DNA of 64,000 bases from Nannocystis sp. (GTDB lineage Bacteria > Myxococcota_A > Polyangia > Nannocystales > Nannocystaceae): contig NZ_JADJNN010000010.1 in the NCBI RefSeq assembly GCF_016714285.1, forward strand, positions 248,001 to 312,000. The letters are read 5' to 3'. This document shows positions 56,572 through 64,000 of the stretch, in pieces. A model generated the notes under the pieces. That model was not told the origin of the DNA. It saw only the letters and a program-made list of their open reading frames with translations, and searched no databases. Both the position numbers and the translations under genes were made by a program. Each line of letters begins with the position of its first letter. The first letter of the stretch is position 1.

Positions 56572-58302
56572 ATGCGCAAGCTCGTCGTTTCATCTCTGTT
56601 CGCCCTGGCGATGGTCTCGTGGTCCGGCTGCAAGGAATCCGACCCGAACGCCTTTGAGACGCACATCGAGGGCATCCGCGACGTCAACGCGCGGGCCGCC
56701 AGCATCTCCCAGCTCGAGGCGCTGGTGAAGACAGTGACGACAGCGCAGGGCGACCAGACCGCCCGCAAGCAGGAGTTCGTCGACAAGATCGTCCCGATCT
56801 TCGACGAGGTGTGGGACCAGGTCACGCCCGAGCAGCAGGTCACGATGCTCAACATGCTGCGTGACGTCGGCCGCCCCGAGGGCGCCAAGCTGTGGATCCG
56901 GGCGCTCGTCCTCGATGGCTCCGACGGCGCCCGCAAGCGCGTCCTCGCGGCCCTCCAGGGCATCCAGCGCGCCCGCGCCACCGACGCCACCGACGCCGTC
57001 ATCGCCCTGTTCCAGAGCCTCATCAAGGACCCCGGCAAGGACAAGGGCAAGACCAACGAGGGTGAGGTCCGCCTCGAGCTCGCCAAGACCCTCGGCGAGC
57101 TGCGCGACAAGAAGGGCGTCCCCGTCCTCATCGAGTCGATGTTGCAGACCAAGGAGAGCCAGCCCGTCTCGGTCCACCGCGAGGCCGCCAAGGCCCTCGG
57201 CATGATCAAAGACCCGGCCGCCGTCGACGCCCTCCTCACCGTCAGCTTCCGCGTCCCCGACGCGCCCTCCACCACCGATATCAGCAACCGCGCCAAGATC
57301 GCCGTCGTCTCGATCGGCGAGCCCGCCGTGCCGCGCCTCAAGGACATGCTCGCGGGCAAGTTCGAGGAGGTCAACAAGCTCGCCACCGACAACGGCGTCG
57401 ATCTCCTCGTCGTCCAGCAGACCGCCGTGGCGATCCTCGGCGCCCTCGGCACCCGCAGCGCCACCGACGAGCTCATCGCCTTCATGCCGCAGAAAGACTG
57501 CGTGCCCGTCGAGGTCAAGAAGCCCGACAAGAAGAAAAAGAAGAAGGACGAGGAGGAGGAGCCGCTCGAGGACGAGGCCGCCGACGCGAGCCTGCGCGCC
57601 TTCGTGGCCAACACTCTCGGCCTCATCGGCGACCCCAAGGGCGTCGAGCCGATGTGCAAGTGCATCAACGCCACCCACAACCCCGGCGACATGTTCCCGA
57701 TCACCGAGGCCCTCGGCCGCATCGGCGGTCCGGAGGCCTTCAAGTGCCTCGCCGAGGTCACCAAGTCCGGCGAGTACGACCCCGAGGCCCTGGAGAACTC
57801 CGAGTTCCGCTACCAGATCCGCTGGGAGGCCGCCCGCTTCGCGATCCTCACCGCCTCCCCCGACGACCTCACCGCCCTGCAGGACGCCCTCAAGGGCGCC
57901 GGCGCGGCCAACGACAAGAAGGTCGCCGAGGAGCTCCCCAAGTGGGACGCCGGCCTCAAGGTCCTCGAGACCTGCAAGGCCGACAAGGCCTGCTACCTCA
58001 AGACCCTCCAGGACCAGAACGCCGACTGGTTCGCCCGCGAGAAGGCCGCCTTCGAGCTCGCACGCCTGTCCCCGGGCGACAAGGCGACCGCGCTCGAGCT
58101 CGCCAAGGCCTTCAAGGTCCGCAACCCCGATGCCCGCGTCAGCATGGCCCTGCTCGTCACCCGCGTCCTCGGCGATGCCAAGTGCCCCGAGTGCGCCACG
58201 GCCCTCGACGACGTCATGAAGGGCGAGAAGGGCTCGATGGACGCGACCATGCAGCTCCCCGTCCTCACCGCCCGCACCACCATCGCCCGCGTCGCCGAGT
58301 GA
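56572..58302 (+). CDS. HEAT-repeat lipoprotein
   Basis: The 576-residue protein has a lipoprotein signal (LFALAMVSWSGC) and tandem helical pairs of HEAT/PBS-lyase type: REAAKALGMIKDPAAVDALL, VLIESMLQTKESQPVSVHRE and VANTLGLIGDPKGVEPMCK. A Lys-rich acidic insertion (DKKKKKKDEEEEPLEDEAAD) is near residue 330. The ATG at 56572 is chosen over 56551 because AGAGGGG lies 5-9 bp upstream and the lipoprotein signal has the proper length. Probably a periplasmic scaffold; function unknown. Confidence 0.8.
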   Translation: MRKLVVSSLFALAMVSWSGCKESDPNAFETHIEGIRDVNARAASISQLEALVKTVTTAQGDQTARKQEFVDKIVPIFDEVWDQVTPEQQVTMLNMLRDVGRPEGAKLWIRALVLDGSDGARKRVLAALQGIQRARATDATDAVIALFQSLIKDPGKDKGKTNEGEVRLELAKTLGELRDKKGVPVLIESMLQTKESQPVSVHREAAKALGMIKDPAAVDALLTVSFRVPDAPSTTDISNRAKIAVVSIGEPAVPRLKDMLAGKFEEVNKLATDNGVDLLVVQQTAVAILGALGTRSATDELIAFMPQKDCVPVEVKKPDKKKKKKDEEEEPLEDEAADASLRAFVANTLGLIGDPKGVEPMCKCINATHNPGDMFPITEALGRIGGPEAFKCLAEVTKSGEYDPEALENSEFRYQIRWEAARFAILTASPDDLTALQDALKGAGAANDKKVAEELPKWDAGLKVLETCKADKACYLKTLQDQNADWFAREKAAFELARLSPGDKATALELAKAFKVRNPDARVSMALLVTRVLGDAKCPECATALDDVMKGEKGSMDATMQLPVLTARTTIARVAE

Positions 58303-58453
58303 CCCCGGCGCCTCCCGCCTCCAAGGCCGCCCGCGGGCGGCCTTGCTCGTCGAACCGGCGGAGAACCTGTCGAGAGGACTGGCCCGCTCAACTCCCTGCG
58401 CCTCGAATCCGGTGGAGAACCTGTACCCGGCGTCCTGTGTCATGCTCGGGACC

Positions 58454-59638
58454 ATGGCCCGTCGCTGGACCTGCGCGCTGCTGCTGCTCGCCGCCTGCGC
58501 CAGCAAACCCACCACCGCGAGCGTGACCCCCGGTGAGCCCGAGCGCGCCGCCCCCACGACCCCGGCAGATCTGCCAAACCCCGGCAGCCTCGGCGACGCC
58601 GAAGCTGCCCTCGCCGCTGGTGAGCCGGCCCGCGCCGTCGCCCTGTTCGCCGCCTACCTCGCCAGCGAACACGACCCCGCCGGCGCCCGCCAGGCCTACC
58701 CCGGCCTCGCCCGCGCCCACGAGCAGCTCGGCGACTTCGCGGCGGCGGTCCGCGCCTACGACGAGTACCTCAGCCGCTTCGCCGCCGACGCTCCAGGAGA
58801 TCTCTACTCCGCTCGTGGCGCTTGCCACGCCGAGCTCGCCCAGTGGCAGGCCTCGGCCGATGACTTCGCCGCAGCGTTCGCCCGCGCCACCCTCCCCAGC
58901 GCCCAGGTCGAAGCCCTGACCCGCCAGGGCTACGCCCTCTTCCAGCTCGGCGACTTCGACCACGCCGACCCGCCCCTCAAACAGGCAGACGAGATCTTCC
59001 TCGCCGCCCAGGACGCCCGTCGCGAGCGTTTCACCACATTTTACTTCGTCGGCATGGCCCGCTTCTATCGCGCAGCGATCCACCACCGCCACTTCCGCGA
59101 GATCGCCATCCGACTGCCCGAGAAGGTCATGGCCGAGGACTTCGCCCGCAAGTTCGCCGCCCTGGAGCAGGCCCAGGATGGCTACAACTACACCGTCAAG
59201 GCCCGCCACATGTTCTGGGTCTCGGCCGCCGGCTACCAGCTGGGCTCCCTCTTCGAGGAGTTCTACGACGCGATGATGTACGCGCCGGTCCCCGAGTGGC
59301 TCGACGAGGCCCAGCGCCAGACCTACTACGAGGAGCTCAAGAACCAGCTCCGCCCGGTCGTGAACAAGGCCATCTGGGTGTTCGAGAAGAACCTCGAGAC
59401 CGCCCGCAAGCTCGGCTACGACAGCGAATTCGTGGCCAGGACCGAGACCAAGCTCAGCGAGCTGCAGGCCGTGCTCCTCGCCGGCGACACCAGCCTCGGC
59501 CGCCCGCACCCCCGGCTCGCCCCCGAGGCGCGCCCCGACTGGAGTCCCGGCGACACTTCCACCACCGCTGACCCCGCGAGCCCCGAGCCGAGCCCCGTCG
59601 ACCGCAAGCTCTTCGTCCCTGAGCCCACCCCACTCTGA
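58454..59638 (+). CDS. TPR lipoprotein
   Basis: The 394-residue protein has a short lipoprotein signal (MARRWTCALLLLAAC), a Thr/Pro linker, and TPRs in about residues 35-180 (YPGLARAHEQLGDFAAAVRA, LTRQGYALFQLGDFDHADPP). The second half is helical with conserved aromatic residues (YNYTVKARHMFWVSAAGYQL, YDAMMYAPVPEWLDEAQRQT). An ATG 12 bp upstream (58442) is possible. It follows the HEAT gene by 151 bp; both seem to be periplasmic helical scaffolds. Confidence 0.72.
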   Translation: MARRWTCALLLLAACASKPTTASVTPGEPERAAPTTPADLPNPGSLGDAEAALAAGEPARAVALFAAYLASEHDPAGARQAYPGLARAHEQLGDFAAAVRAYDEYLSRFAADAPGDLYSARGACHAELAQWQASADDFAAAFARATLPSAQVEALTRQGYALFQLGDFDHADPPLKQADEIFLAAQDARRERFTTFYFVGMARFYRAAIHHRHFREIAIRLPEKVMAEDFARKFAALEQAQDGYNYTVKARHMFWVSAAGYQLGSLFEEFYDAMMYAPVPEWLDEAQRQTYYEELKNQLRPVVNKAIWVFEKNLETARKLGYDSEFVARTETKLSELQAVLLAGDTSLGRPHPRLAPEARPDWSPGDTSTTADPASPEPSPVDRKLFVPEPTPL

Positions 59639-59719
59639 CCCACAGGCAACATGTGCCTATGGTCACGTAGCAACCGTCTCCCGGTCGAGGATCCCCGCGC
59701 GAGACGGCGCGGGCGCGGC

Positions 59720-59749
59720 TTGACACTCCCTCCGATCGAAAGCTATACA
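59720..59749 (+). promoter_or_regulatory. Strong sigma-70-like promoter of the tRNA-tuf operon
   Basis: TTGACA (59720-59725) and TATACA (59744-59749), spacer 18 bp, 75 bp before the first tRNA. It is the best match to the housekeeping consensus in the window and stands just upstream of four tRNAs and tuf. Confidence 0.85.
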
Positions 59750-59824
59750 GCGCCTCCACTTTTGGGCCTCCCCAGGTCCAGAGGTGGATCTTCATCCCTT
59801 CCCCGGAGGACCCACCGCGATCTC

Positions 59825-59898
59825 TCGCTGGCGTAGCTCAATGGTAGAGCACCTGATTTGTAATCAGGCGGCTGCGGGTTCAAGTCCCATCGCCAGCT
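59825..59898 (+). tRNA. tRNA-Thr (anticodon TGT)
   Basis: 74 nt. Acceptor GCTGGCG pairs with CGCCAGC; anticodon stem CCTGA/TCAGG holds the loop TTTGTAA, giving anticodon TGT. T-loop GGTTCAAGTCC is present. No CCA is encoded. Confidence 0.95.
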
Positions 59899-59947
59899 CT
59901 TTCAATCCGCCAGATCCAAGCAACTCTTTCCCCTTAATGATCCTCCC

Positions 59948-60031
59948 GGATGGGTGCCCGAGTTGGCCAAAGGGAGCGGACTGTAAATCCGCCGCGTCAC
60001 TGCTTCGAAGGTTCGAATCCTTCCCCATCCA
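59948..60031 (+). tRNA. tRNA-Tyr (anticodon GTA)
   Basis: 84 nt with a long variable arm. Acceptor GGATGGG pairs with CCCATCC; anticodon stem GCGGA/TCCGC holds CTGTAAA, anticodon GTA. Confidence 0.95.
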
Positions 60032-60037
60032 CTCCCC

Positions 60038-60110
60038 GCGGGAGTAGCTCAGTTGGTAGAGCGTCAGCCTTCCAAGCTGAATGCCGCGAGTTCGACCCTC
60101 GTCTCCCGCT
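60038..60110 (+). tRNA. tRNA-Gly (anticodon TCC)
   Basis: 73 nt. Acceptor GCGGGAG pairs with CTCCCGC; anticodon stem TCAGC/GCTGA holds CTTCCAA, anticodon TCC. Confidence 0.95.
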
Positions 60111-60132
60111 CTCCGAAAAATTCAATCATCTC

Positions 60133-60205
60133 GCCCATGTAGCTCAGTTGGTAGAGCACATCCTTGGTAAGGATGAGGTCAGCGGTTCGACTCCGCTCAT
60201 GGGCT
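60133..60205 (+). tRNA. tRNA-Thr (anticodon GGT)
   Basis: 73 nt. Acceptor GCCCATG pairs with CATGGGC; anticodon stem CATCC/GGATG holds TTGGTAA, anticodon GGT. Located 65 bp before tuf. Confidence 0.95.
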
Positions 60206-60269
60206 CCCTACACAAACCCCCGACTTTCGCGGCCCCACGCAGGGCCATCTCGAGTGGAGAGACAGCGCC

Positions 60270-61475
60270 ATGGCCAAGGAAACATTCAAGCGAAACAAGC
60301 CCCACGTGAACATCGGCACGATCGGCCATGTGGACCACGGAAAGACGACGCTGACAGCGGCGATCACGAGCGTGTTGAGCAAGAAGGGGTGGGCGGAGTT
60401 CAAGGGCTACGACCAGATCGACAAGGCGCCGGAGGAGCGGGCGCGCGGGATCACGATCAGCACGGCGCACGTGGAGTACGAGTCTGAGAAGCGGCACTAC
60501 GCGCACGTGGATTGCCCTGGTCACGCGGACTACATCAAGAACATGATCACGGGGGCGGCGCAGATGGACGGGGCGATCCTCGTGGTGAGCGCGCCGGACG
60601 GTCCGATGCCGCAGACGCGGGAGCACATCCTTCTGGGGCGCCAGGTGGGAATCCCGGCGATGGTGGTGTTCCTGAACAAGATCGACATGCTGCCGCCGGG
60701 GAATGACGGTGCGGAGATGATCGAGCTTGTGGAAGTGGAACTTCGTGACCTTCTGAGCAAGTACGGGTTCGATGGGGACAACGTGCCGATCGTGCAGGGC
60801 TCGGCGCTGAAGGCGTTGAGCGCGACGAGCGCGGACTCGGAGGATGCGAAGTGCATCTTCGACCTGATGGATGCGTGCGACAGCTACATCCCGCAGCCGG
60901 TGCGTGAGCTGGACAAGCCGTTCCTGATGCCTGTGGAGGACGTGTTCACGATCTCTGGGCGCGGGACGGTGAGCACGGGTCGCATCGAGCGCGGCAAGGT
61001 GAAGGTGGGCGAGGAAGTGGAGATCGTGGGCATCCGCGACACCCAGAAGACCACGATCACGGGCGTGGAGATGTTCCGGAAGCTGCTGGACGAGGGCCAG
61101 GCCGGTGACAACGTGGGCCTGCTGCTGCGCGGTGTGAAGCGCGAGGACGTGGAGCGCGGCCAGGTGCTGTGCAAGCCGGGCTCGATCACGCCGCACAAGA
61201 AGTTCACGGCGAAGGTGTACATCCTGAAGAAGGAGGAGGGCGGTCGCCACACGCCGTTCTTCAAGGGATACCGGCCGCAGTTTTACTTCCGGACGACGGA
61301 CGTGACGGGTTCAGTGGTGCTGCCCGAAGGGGTGGAGATGGTGATGCCCGGTGACAACATCGAGATCATCGTCGAGCTGCACAACACGATCGCGTGCGAG
61401 GACGGCCTGAAGTTCGCCATCCGTGAGGGCGGCAAGACCGTCGGCGCCGGCGTCGTCATCAAGATCATCGAATAA
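60270..61475 (+). CDS. tuf: Elongation factor Tu
   Basis: The 401-residue GTPase delivers aminoacyl-tRNA to the ribosome. P-loop GHVDHGKTT, switch I region EERARGITI, DCPGHADYIK and NKID are all present; the G5 region is less standard (VQGSALKAL). Domains II and III follow with GRGTVSTGRIERG and the C-terminal VGAGVVIKIIE. GGAGAG lies before the ATG. Codons in the first two thirds end mostly in G, unlike the C-ending codons of the flanking secE, nusG and alaS, and the bias changes near the 3' end. Confidence 0.98.
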   Translation: MAKETFKRNKPHVNIGTIGHVDHGKTTLTAAITSVLSKKGWAEFKGYDQIDKAPEERARGITISTAHVEYESEKRHYAHVDCPGHADYIKNMITGAAQMDGAILVVSAPDGPMPQTREHILLGRQVGIPAMVVFLNKIDMLPPGNDGAEMIELVEVELRDLLSKYGFDGDNVPIVQGSALKALSATSADSEDAKCIFDLMDACDSYIPQPVRELDKPFLMPVEDVFTISGRGTVSTGRIERGKVKVGEEVEIVGIRDTQKTTITGVEMFRKLLDEGQAGDNVGLLLRGVKREDVERGQVLCKPGSITPHKKFTAKVYILKKEEGGRHTPFFKGYRPQFYFRTTDVTGSVVLPEGVEMVMPGDNIEIIVELHNTIACEDGLKFAIREGGKTVGAGVVIKIIE

Positions 61476-61487
61476 TCTCAAGCCTTT

Positions 61488-61513
61488 GGGTCTGCGGATG
61501 TCACCGCAGACCC
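61488..61513 (+). terminator. Terminator-like hairpin behind tuf
   Basis: GGGTCTGCGG pairs perfectly with CCGCAGACCC around a 6-nt loop (ATGTCA), starting 13 bp after the tuf stop. The tail AGGTCTTTGC is only moderately T-rich, so termination may be partial. Confidence 0.75.
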
Positions 61514-61529
61514 AGGTCTTTGCCCCAAG

Positions 61530-61558
61530 TTGCTTTTTGGAACGGGCCTTGCTATGTC
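61530..61558 (+). promoter_or_regulatory. Possible promoter before rpmG
   Basis: TTGCTT (61530-61535), 17-bp spacer, TATGTC (61553-61558), 31 bp before the rpmG start and directly after the tuf hairpin. The -35 is good, the -10 is weak. Confidence 0.4.
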
Positions 61559-61588
61559 TTGGCCCTTCCGCTCCGCGCGAGAACACCC

Positions 61589-61750
61589 ATGGCTGCCGGT
61601 AACCGCATCATCATCCAGTTCGAGTGCCAGTCGTGCAAGCGGCGCAACTACTCGTCGACCAAGAACAAGCGCACCACCCCGGAGAAGCTCGTTCTCAAGA
61701 AGTTCTGCCGGCACTGCCGGAAGCACGCGGAGCACAAAGAGACCAAGTAA
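61589..61750 (+). CDS. rpmG: 50S ribosomal protein L33
   Basis: The 53-residue protein starts MAAGNRIIIQFECQSCKRRN and carries two CxxC pairs (CQSC and CRHC), the zinc-binding type of L33. The middle TKNKRTTPEKLVLKKFC is typical. It lies between tuf and tRNA-Trp, the usual bacterial order. Confidence 0.97.
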   Translation: MAAGNRIIIQFECQSCKRRNYSSTKNKRTTPEKLVLKKFCRHCRKHAEHKETK

Positions 61751-61787
61751 CAACCCGCGCCAGGCCGGCGCGGATCGCGGTTCATAC

Positions 61788-61860
61788 AGGGCGTTAGCTC
61801 AGTTGGTAGAGCAGCGGACTCCAAATCCGCAGGCCGAGGGTTCGAGCCCCCCACGCCCTG
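61788..61860 (+). tRNA. tRNA-Trp (anticodon CCA)
   Basis: 73 nt. Acceptor AGGGCGT pairs with ACGCCCT; anticodon stem GCGGA/TCCGC holds CTCCAAA, anticodon CCA. Placed between rpmG and secE as in many bacteria. Confidence 0.96.
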
Positions 61861-61911
61861 CTTCCTGTCAGAGATGGCGGCCTTCATGCCACCTTGACCG
61901 CGAAACCCGCC

Positions 61912-62343
61912 ATGTCCACAACTCCTCCCCGCAAACGAAAGCTTGTTGTCTCCCGCGACTTCGATCCAAGTCGCTGGGCGCATGCGGCTTTCTTTGTCGG
62001 TTTCCTGATGTTGGCCTTCGTGCTGACCAACTTCACGGAGGATCTGTGGGCCATCTTGTGGTCGTATTACCCTCGCGCGCTCGGCCGGCCGAACTCCGAG
62101 ATGTCGACCACAATCGGCATCCTGATCTCTCTGGTGCTGGCGGTGATGGCTTGGCGCAACAAGCGTTGGTTCAAGTTCATCAGTGAAGTGGCCACCGAGG
62201 TCTCCCAGGTCACCTGGCCCACGCGCGCCGAGACCCGCGCCGCGACCATCGTCGTCGTCGTCCTCACCATCATCTGCTCCATCATCCTGGCGATCATGGA
62301 CCTGTTCTGGTCCAACGTGACCGACTGGCTTTACAGCCTATAG
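61912..62343 (+). CDS. secE: Preprotein translocase subunit SecE
   Basis: The 143-residue protein has three hydrophobic segments, at about 25-50, 65-80 and 115-135. The last follows the SecE signature EVATEVSQVTWPTRAETRAA, which contacts SecY. The two extra N-terminal spans and a basic head (TPPRKRKLVVSRDF) make it longer than the 65-residue minimal form. ATG 61912 is used, though a TTG 18 bases upstream is in frame. Confidence 0.95.
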   Translation: MSTTPPRKRKLVVSRDFDPSRWAHAAFFVGFLMLAFVLTNFTEDLWAILWSYYPRALGRPNSEMSTTIGILISLVLAVMAWRNKRWFKFISEVATEVSQVTWPTRAETRAATIVVVVLTIICSIILAIMDLFWSNVTDWLYSL

Positions 62344-62517
62344 CTGCGGACTGGCTGCGGCTTGGCCGCGGTCTGGCCGAGGTCTGACTGCGGTCAGGCC
62401 GCGAACTACGGCGGTCGGTCGCTCCTCTCGCTCTCTCCCTCTCGTCTCCCCCCTCGGCCCCCCTGGCGGCAACCCCCGGTATCACCGGCCCTCTCACGGA
62501 GTACAGGAAATTCGCTC

Positions 62518-63057
62518 ATGGAGTGGTACGTCGTCAACACCTTCTCCGGCTACGAGAACACGGTGAAGAAGAACCTCGAGGAGCGCATCGAAAAGGGCGG
62601 CCTCCACGAGCAGTTCGGAGAGATCCTCATACCGTCCGAGAAGGTCGCTGAGCGCCGTGGCAAGAGCACGGTTCAGAAGACCAACAAGTTCTTCCCCGGC
62701 TATATCTTCATCGAGATGGAGCTGACCAAGGCGAGCTGGCACCTTGTCCAGACCACACCCAAGGTCACCGGCTTCCTCGGCGGTCAGAACCCCCGCAAGG
62801 TCCCCACGCCCGAGATGAACCGCGTTCGCGGTCAGGAGCCGATCCCATCCGAGCAACCTGTGCCGGAGAAGGTTGTGCCCAATATCACGTACCACGTGAG
62901 CCAGCAGGTGCGCGTCCGCAGTGGTGCGTTCGCCAACTTCACGGGCGAGGTCGAGGAGATCAACGCCGACAAGCAGAAGATCTGGCTGTCCGTGTCCCTC
63001 TTCGGCCGCCCGACCCGTGTCGAAGTCGACTTTTCTGAGGTCGAGCCTGTTGCTTAG
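62518..63057 (+). CDS. nusG: Transcription termination/antitermination factor NusG
   Basis: The 179-residue protein starts MEWYVVNTFSGYENTVKKNL and contains NKFFPGYIFIEM and TTPKVTGFLGG of the NGN domain, then a KOW domain (VRVRSGAFANFTGEVEEINA). It links RNA polymerase to ribosomes and Rho. The ATG at 62518 begins the family's normal start; the region 62344-62517 before it is GC-rich with inverted repeats of CTGCGG/CCGCAG type. Confidence 0.98.
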   Translation: MEWYVVNTFSGYENTVKKNLEERIEKGGLHEQFGEILIPSEKVAERRGKSTVQKTNKFFPGYIFIEMELTKASWHLVQTTPKVTGFLGGQNPRKVPTPEMNRVRGQEPIPSEQPVPEKVVPNITYHVSQQVRVRSGAFANFTGEVEEINADKQKIWLSVSLFGRPTRVEVDFSEVEPVA

Positions 63058-63175
63058 CGCTCGCGGATCTGCGACATCTCCAGCCCGCCGCGACCCAGTT
63101 CGCCCGCGTCGCCTCATCCCTCACCTCGAGTGAGCCTCGCGTCGCCATCGTCCCTTTCGCCGTCAGCAAGAAGTC

Positions 63176-63601
63176 ATGAAGAAGGTTACCGCGTACATCA
63201 AGCTCCAGGTGAAGGCCGCCCAGGCCAATCCCGCCCCGCCGATCGGCCCCGCCCTCGGTTCCAAGGGCGTCAACATCATGGAGTTCTGCAAGCAGTTCAA
63301 CGCGCGCACGCAGAAGGACGCGGGCTTGGTCATCCCGGTGGTCATCACCGTGTACAGCGACCGCTCCTTCACCTTCATCACCAAGACCCCGCCAGCATCG
63401 ATCATGCTGCTCAAGGCGATGAGCAAGGAGAAGGGCTCCGGCGTGCCGAACATCCAGAAGATCGGCAAGGTCAACTCCAAGACCATCCGCGAGATCGCCG
63501 AGACCAAGTTCAAGGACATGAACGCGGCCTCGATCGAGGCCGCCATGCGCTCGATCGCTGGCACCGCCCGCTCGATGGGCATCGACGTCGTCGACGCCTG
63601 A
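63176..63601 (+). CDS. rplK: 50S ribosomal protein L11
   Basis: The 141-residue protein has KKVTAYIKLQVKAAQANPAP, the rRNA-contact PPIGPALGSKGVNIMEFCKQF, and the C-terminal domain with KTIREIAETKFKDMNA. Normal length. AAGAAG stands before the ATG. It follows nusG by 118 bp. Confidence 0.99.
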   Translation: MKKVTAYIKLQVKAAQANPAPPIGPALGSKGVNIMEFCKQFNARTQKDAGLVIPVVITVYSDRSFTFITKTPPASIMLLKAMSKEKGSGVPNIQKIGKVNSKTIREIAETKFKDMNAASIEAAMRSIAGTARSMGIDVVDA

Positions 63602-63710
63602 CCGGCGCCGATCAGTGTTTTTTGCCGGCGTAACGCCGACACCCCAACACCCGGGGGAGGGTAACTCGCCAGCGAGCCCCGCCAGGACCCCGGAAAGGCA
63701 AGCGAGAGAA

Positions 63711-64000
63711 ATGGGCAAGAAGTATGACGCGGCGTTCAAGCTGGTCGACCGTGAGAAGCGCTACACGGTGGTCGAGGCTTGCGAGCTGCTCCCGTCCCTG
63801 AAGTTCGCCAAGTTCGATGAGACCGTCGAAGTGGCCGCCCGCTTGGGCGTTAACCCGAAGCACGCTGACCAGATGATCCGGTCGAGCTGCGCGCTCCCCC
63901 ACGGCACCGGCAAGTCGCTGCGCGTGGTGGTGTTCGCCAAGGGCGATCGTGCGGCCGAGGCCCGCGATGCAGGCGCCGACTTCGTGGGCGCTGAGGATCT
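63711..64000 (+). CDS. rplA: 50S ribosomal protein L1, N-terminal part
   Basis: The first 96 codons are present before the right edge. GKKYDAAFKLVDREKRYTVV, FDETVEVAARLGVNPKHADQ and SCALPHGTGKSLRVVVFAKG are typical of L1. L1 represses its own operon by binding the mRNA leader; no obvious L1 site is seen in the 109 bp between rplK and rplA, only a short CGGCG/CGCCG hairpin after a T-run. Confidence 0.97.
   Translation, partial: MGKKYDAAFKLVDREKRYTVVEACELLPSLKFAKFDETVEVAARLGVNPKHADQMIRSSCALPHGTGKSLRVVVFAKGDRAAEARDAGADFVGAED

Noticed and set aside
63602..63710. L1 autoregulatory site between rplK and rplA
   Set aside because: Only a short 5-bp stem is seen. In known cases the site lies before rplK or in the same mRNA leader, and nothing here matches the rRNA target with confidence.

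Overview
The window is about 70 % GC with strongly G/C-ending codons. Its gene content fits a myxobacterium (Myxococcota), most likely of the Nannocystis type: three bactofilin genes in a row, many Cys-rich or Ser/Thr-rich lipoproteins, OmpA proteins with calcium-binding type 3 repeats, a pilin-type motor pair, and a FAD-halogenase/ketosynthase mini-cluster. This placement is inferred from gene content only; no rRNA gene is present.

Layout. 1-3 kb: a truncated PLP aminotransferase, a DUF2332 protein and a TPR membrane protein. 3-7 kb: a Cys-rich lipoprotein and a 2-oxoacid:ferredoxin oxidoreductase pair (korA and a frameshifted korB). 7-12 kb: a degenerate ZnuA-like protein, a YhbP-type flavin-binding protein, a TPR protein with a degenerate metalloprotease-like tail, an isopropylmalate-synthase-family enzyme and a propeller-like protein. 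12-18 kb: the NAD-linked 2-oxoglutarate dehydrogenase operon sucA-sucB-lpdA. 18-30 kb: accessory genes (an unknown coiled-coil pair, sulfite-oxidase-like enzyme, P450, universal stress protein, nitroreductase, nucleoside-phosphorylase-like protein, GH114-like lipoprotein). 31-38 kb, all on the minus strand and tightly packed: ribF, TPR protein, dapA, dapB, FabZ-type dehydratase, flavin halogenase, acyl carrier protein, second dehydratase, ketosynthase. 38-44 kb: lipoproteins and an envelope cluster (DUF4398 lipoprotein, OmpA, outer-membrane barrel). 44-51 kb: GspF/PilC-like and GspE/PilB-like proteins, an RlmI-type methyltransferase and alaS. 51-60 kb: a repeat-rich protein, glutamate-cysteine ligase, three bactofilins, a HEAT-repeat lipoprotein and a TPR lipoprotein. 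59.7-64 kb: the housekeeping block promoter-tRNA-Thr-Tyr-Gly-Thr-tuf-rpmG-tRNA-Trp-secE-nusG-rplK-rplA.

The most unusual points: a GspE/PilB-like protein that has lost the Walker A lysine, the Walker B glutamate and the His box but keeps its Zn site; a halogenase/ACP/ketosynthase module translationally coupled to dapB in a ribF-dapAB operon; at least eight copies of a 16-bp palindrome CTGTCC-N4-GGACAG, several on stop codons; four genes whose last codons are repeated just past the stop; and a strand-composition switch near 39-40 kb.
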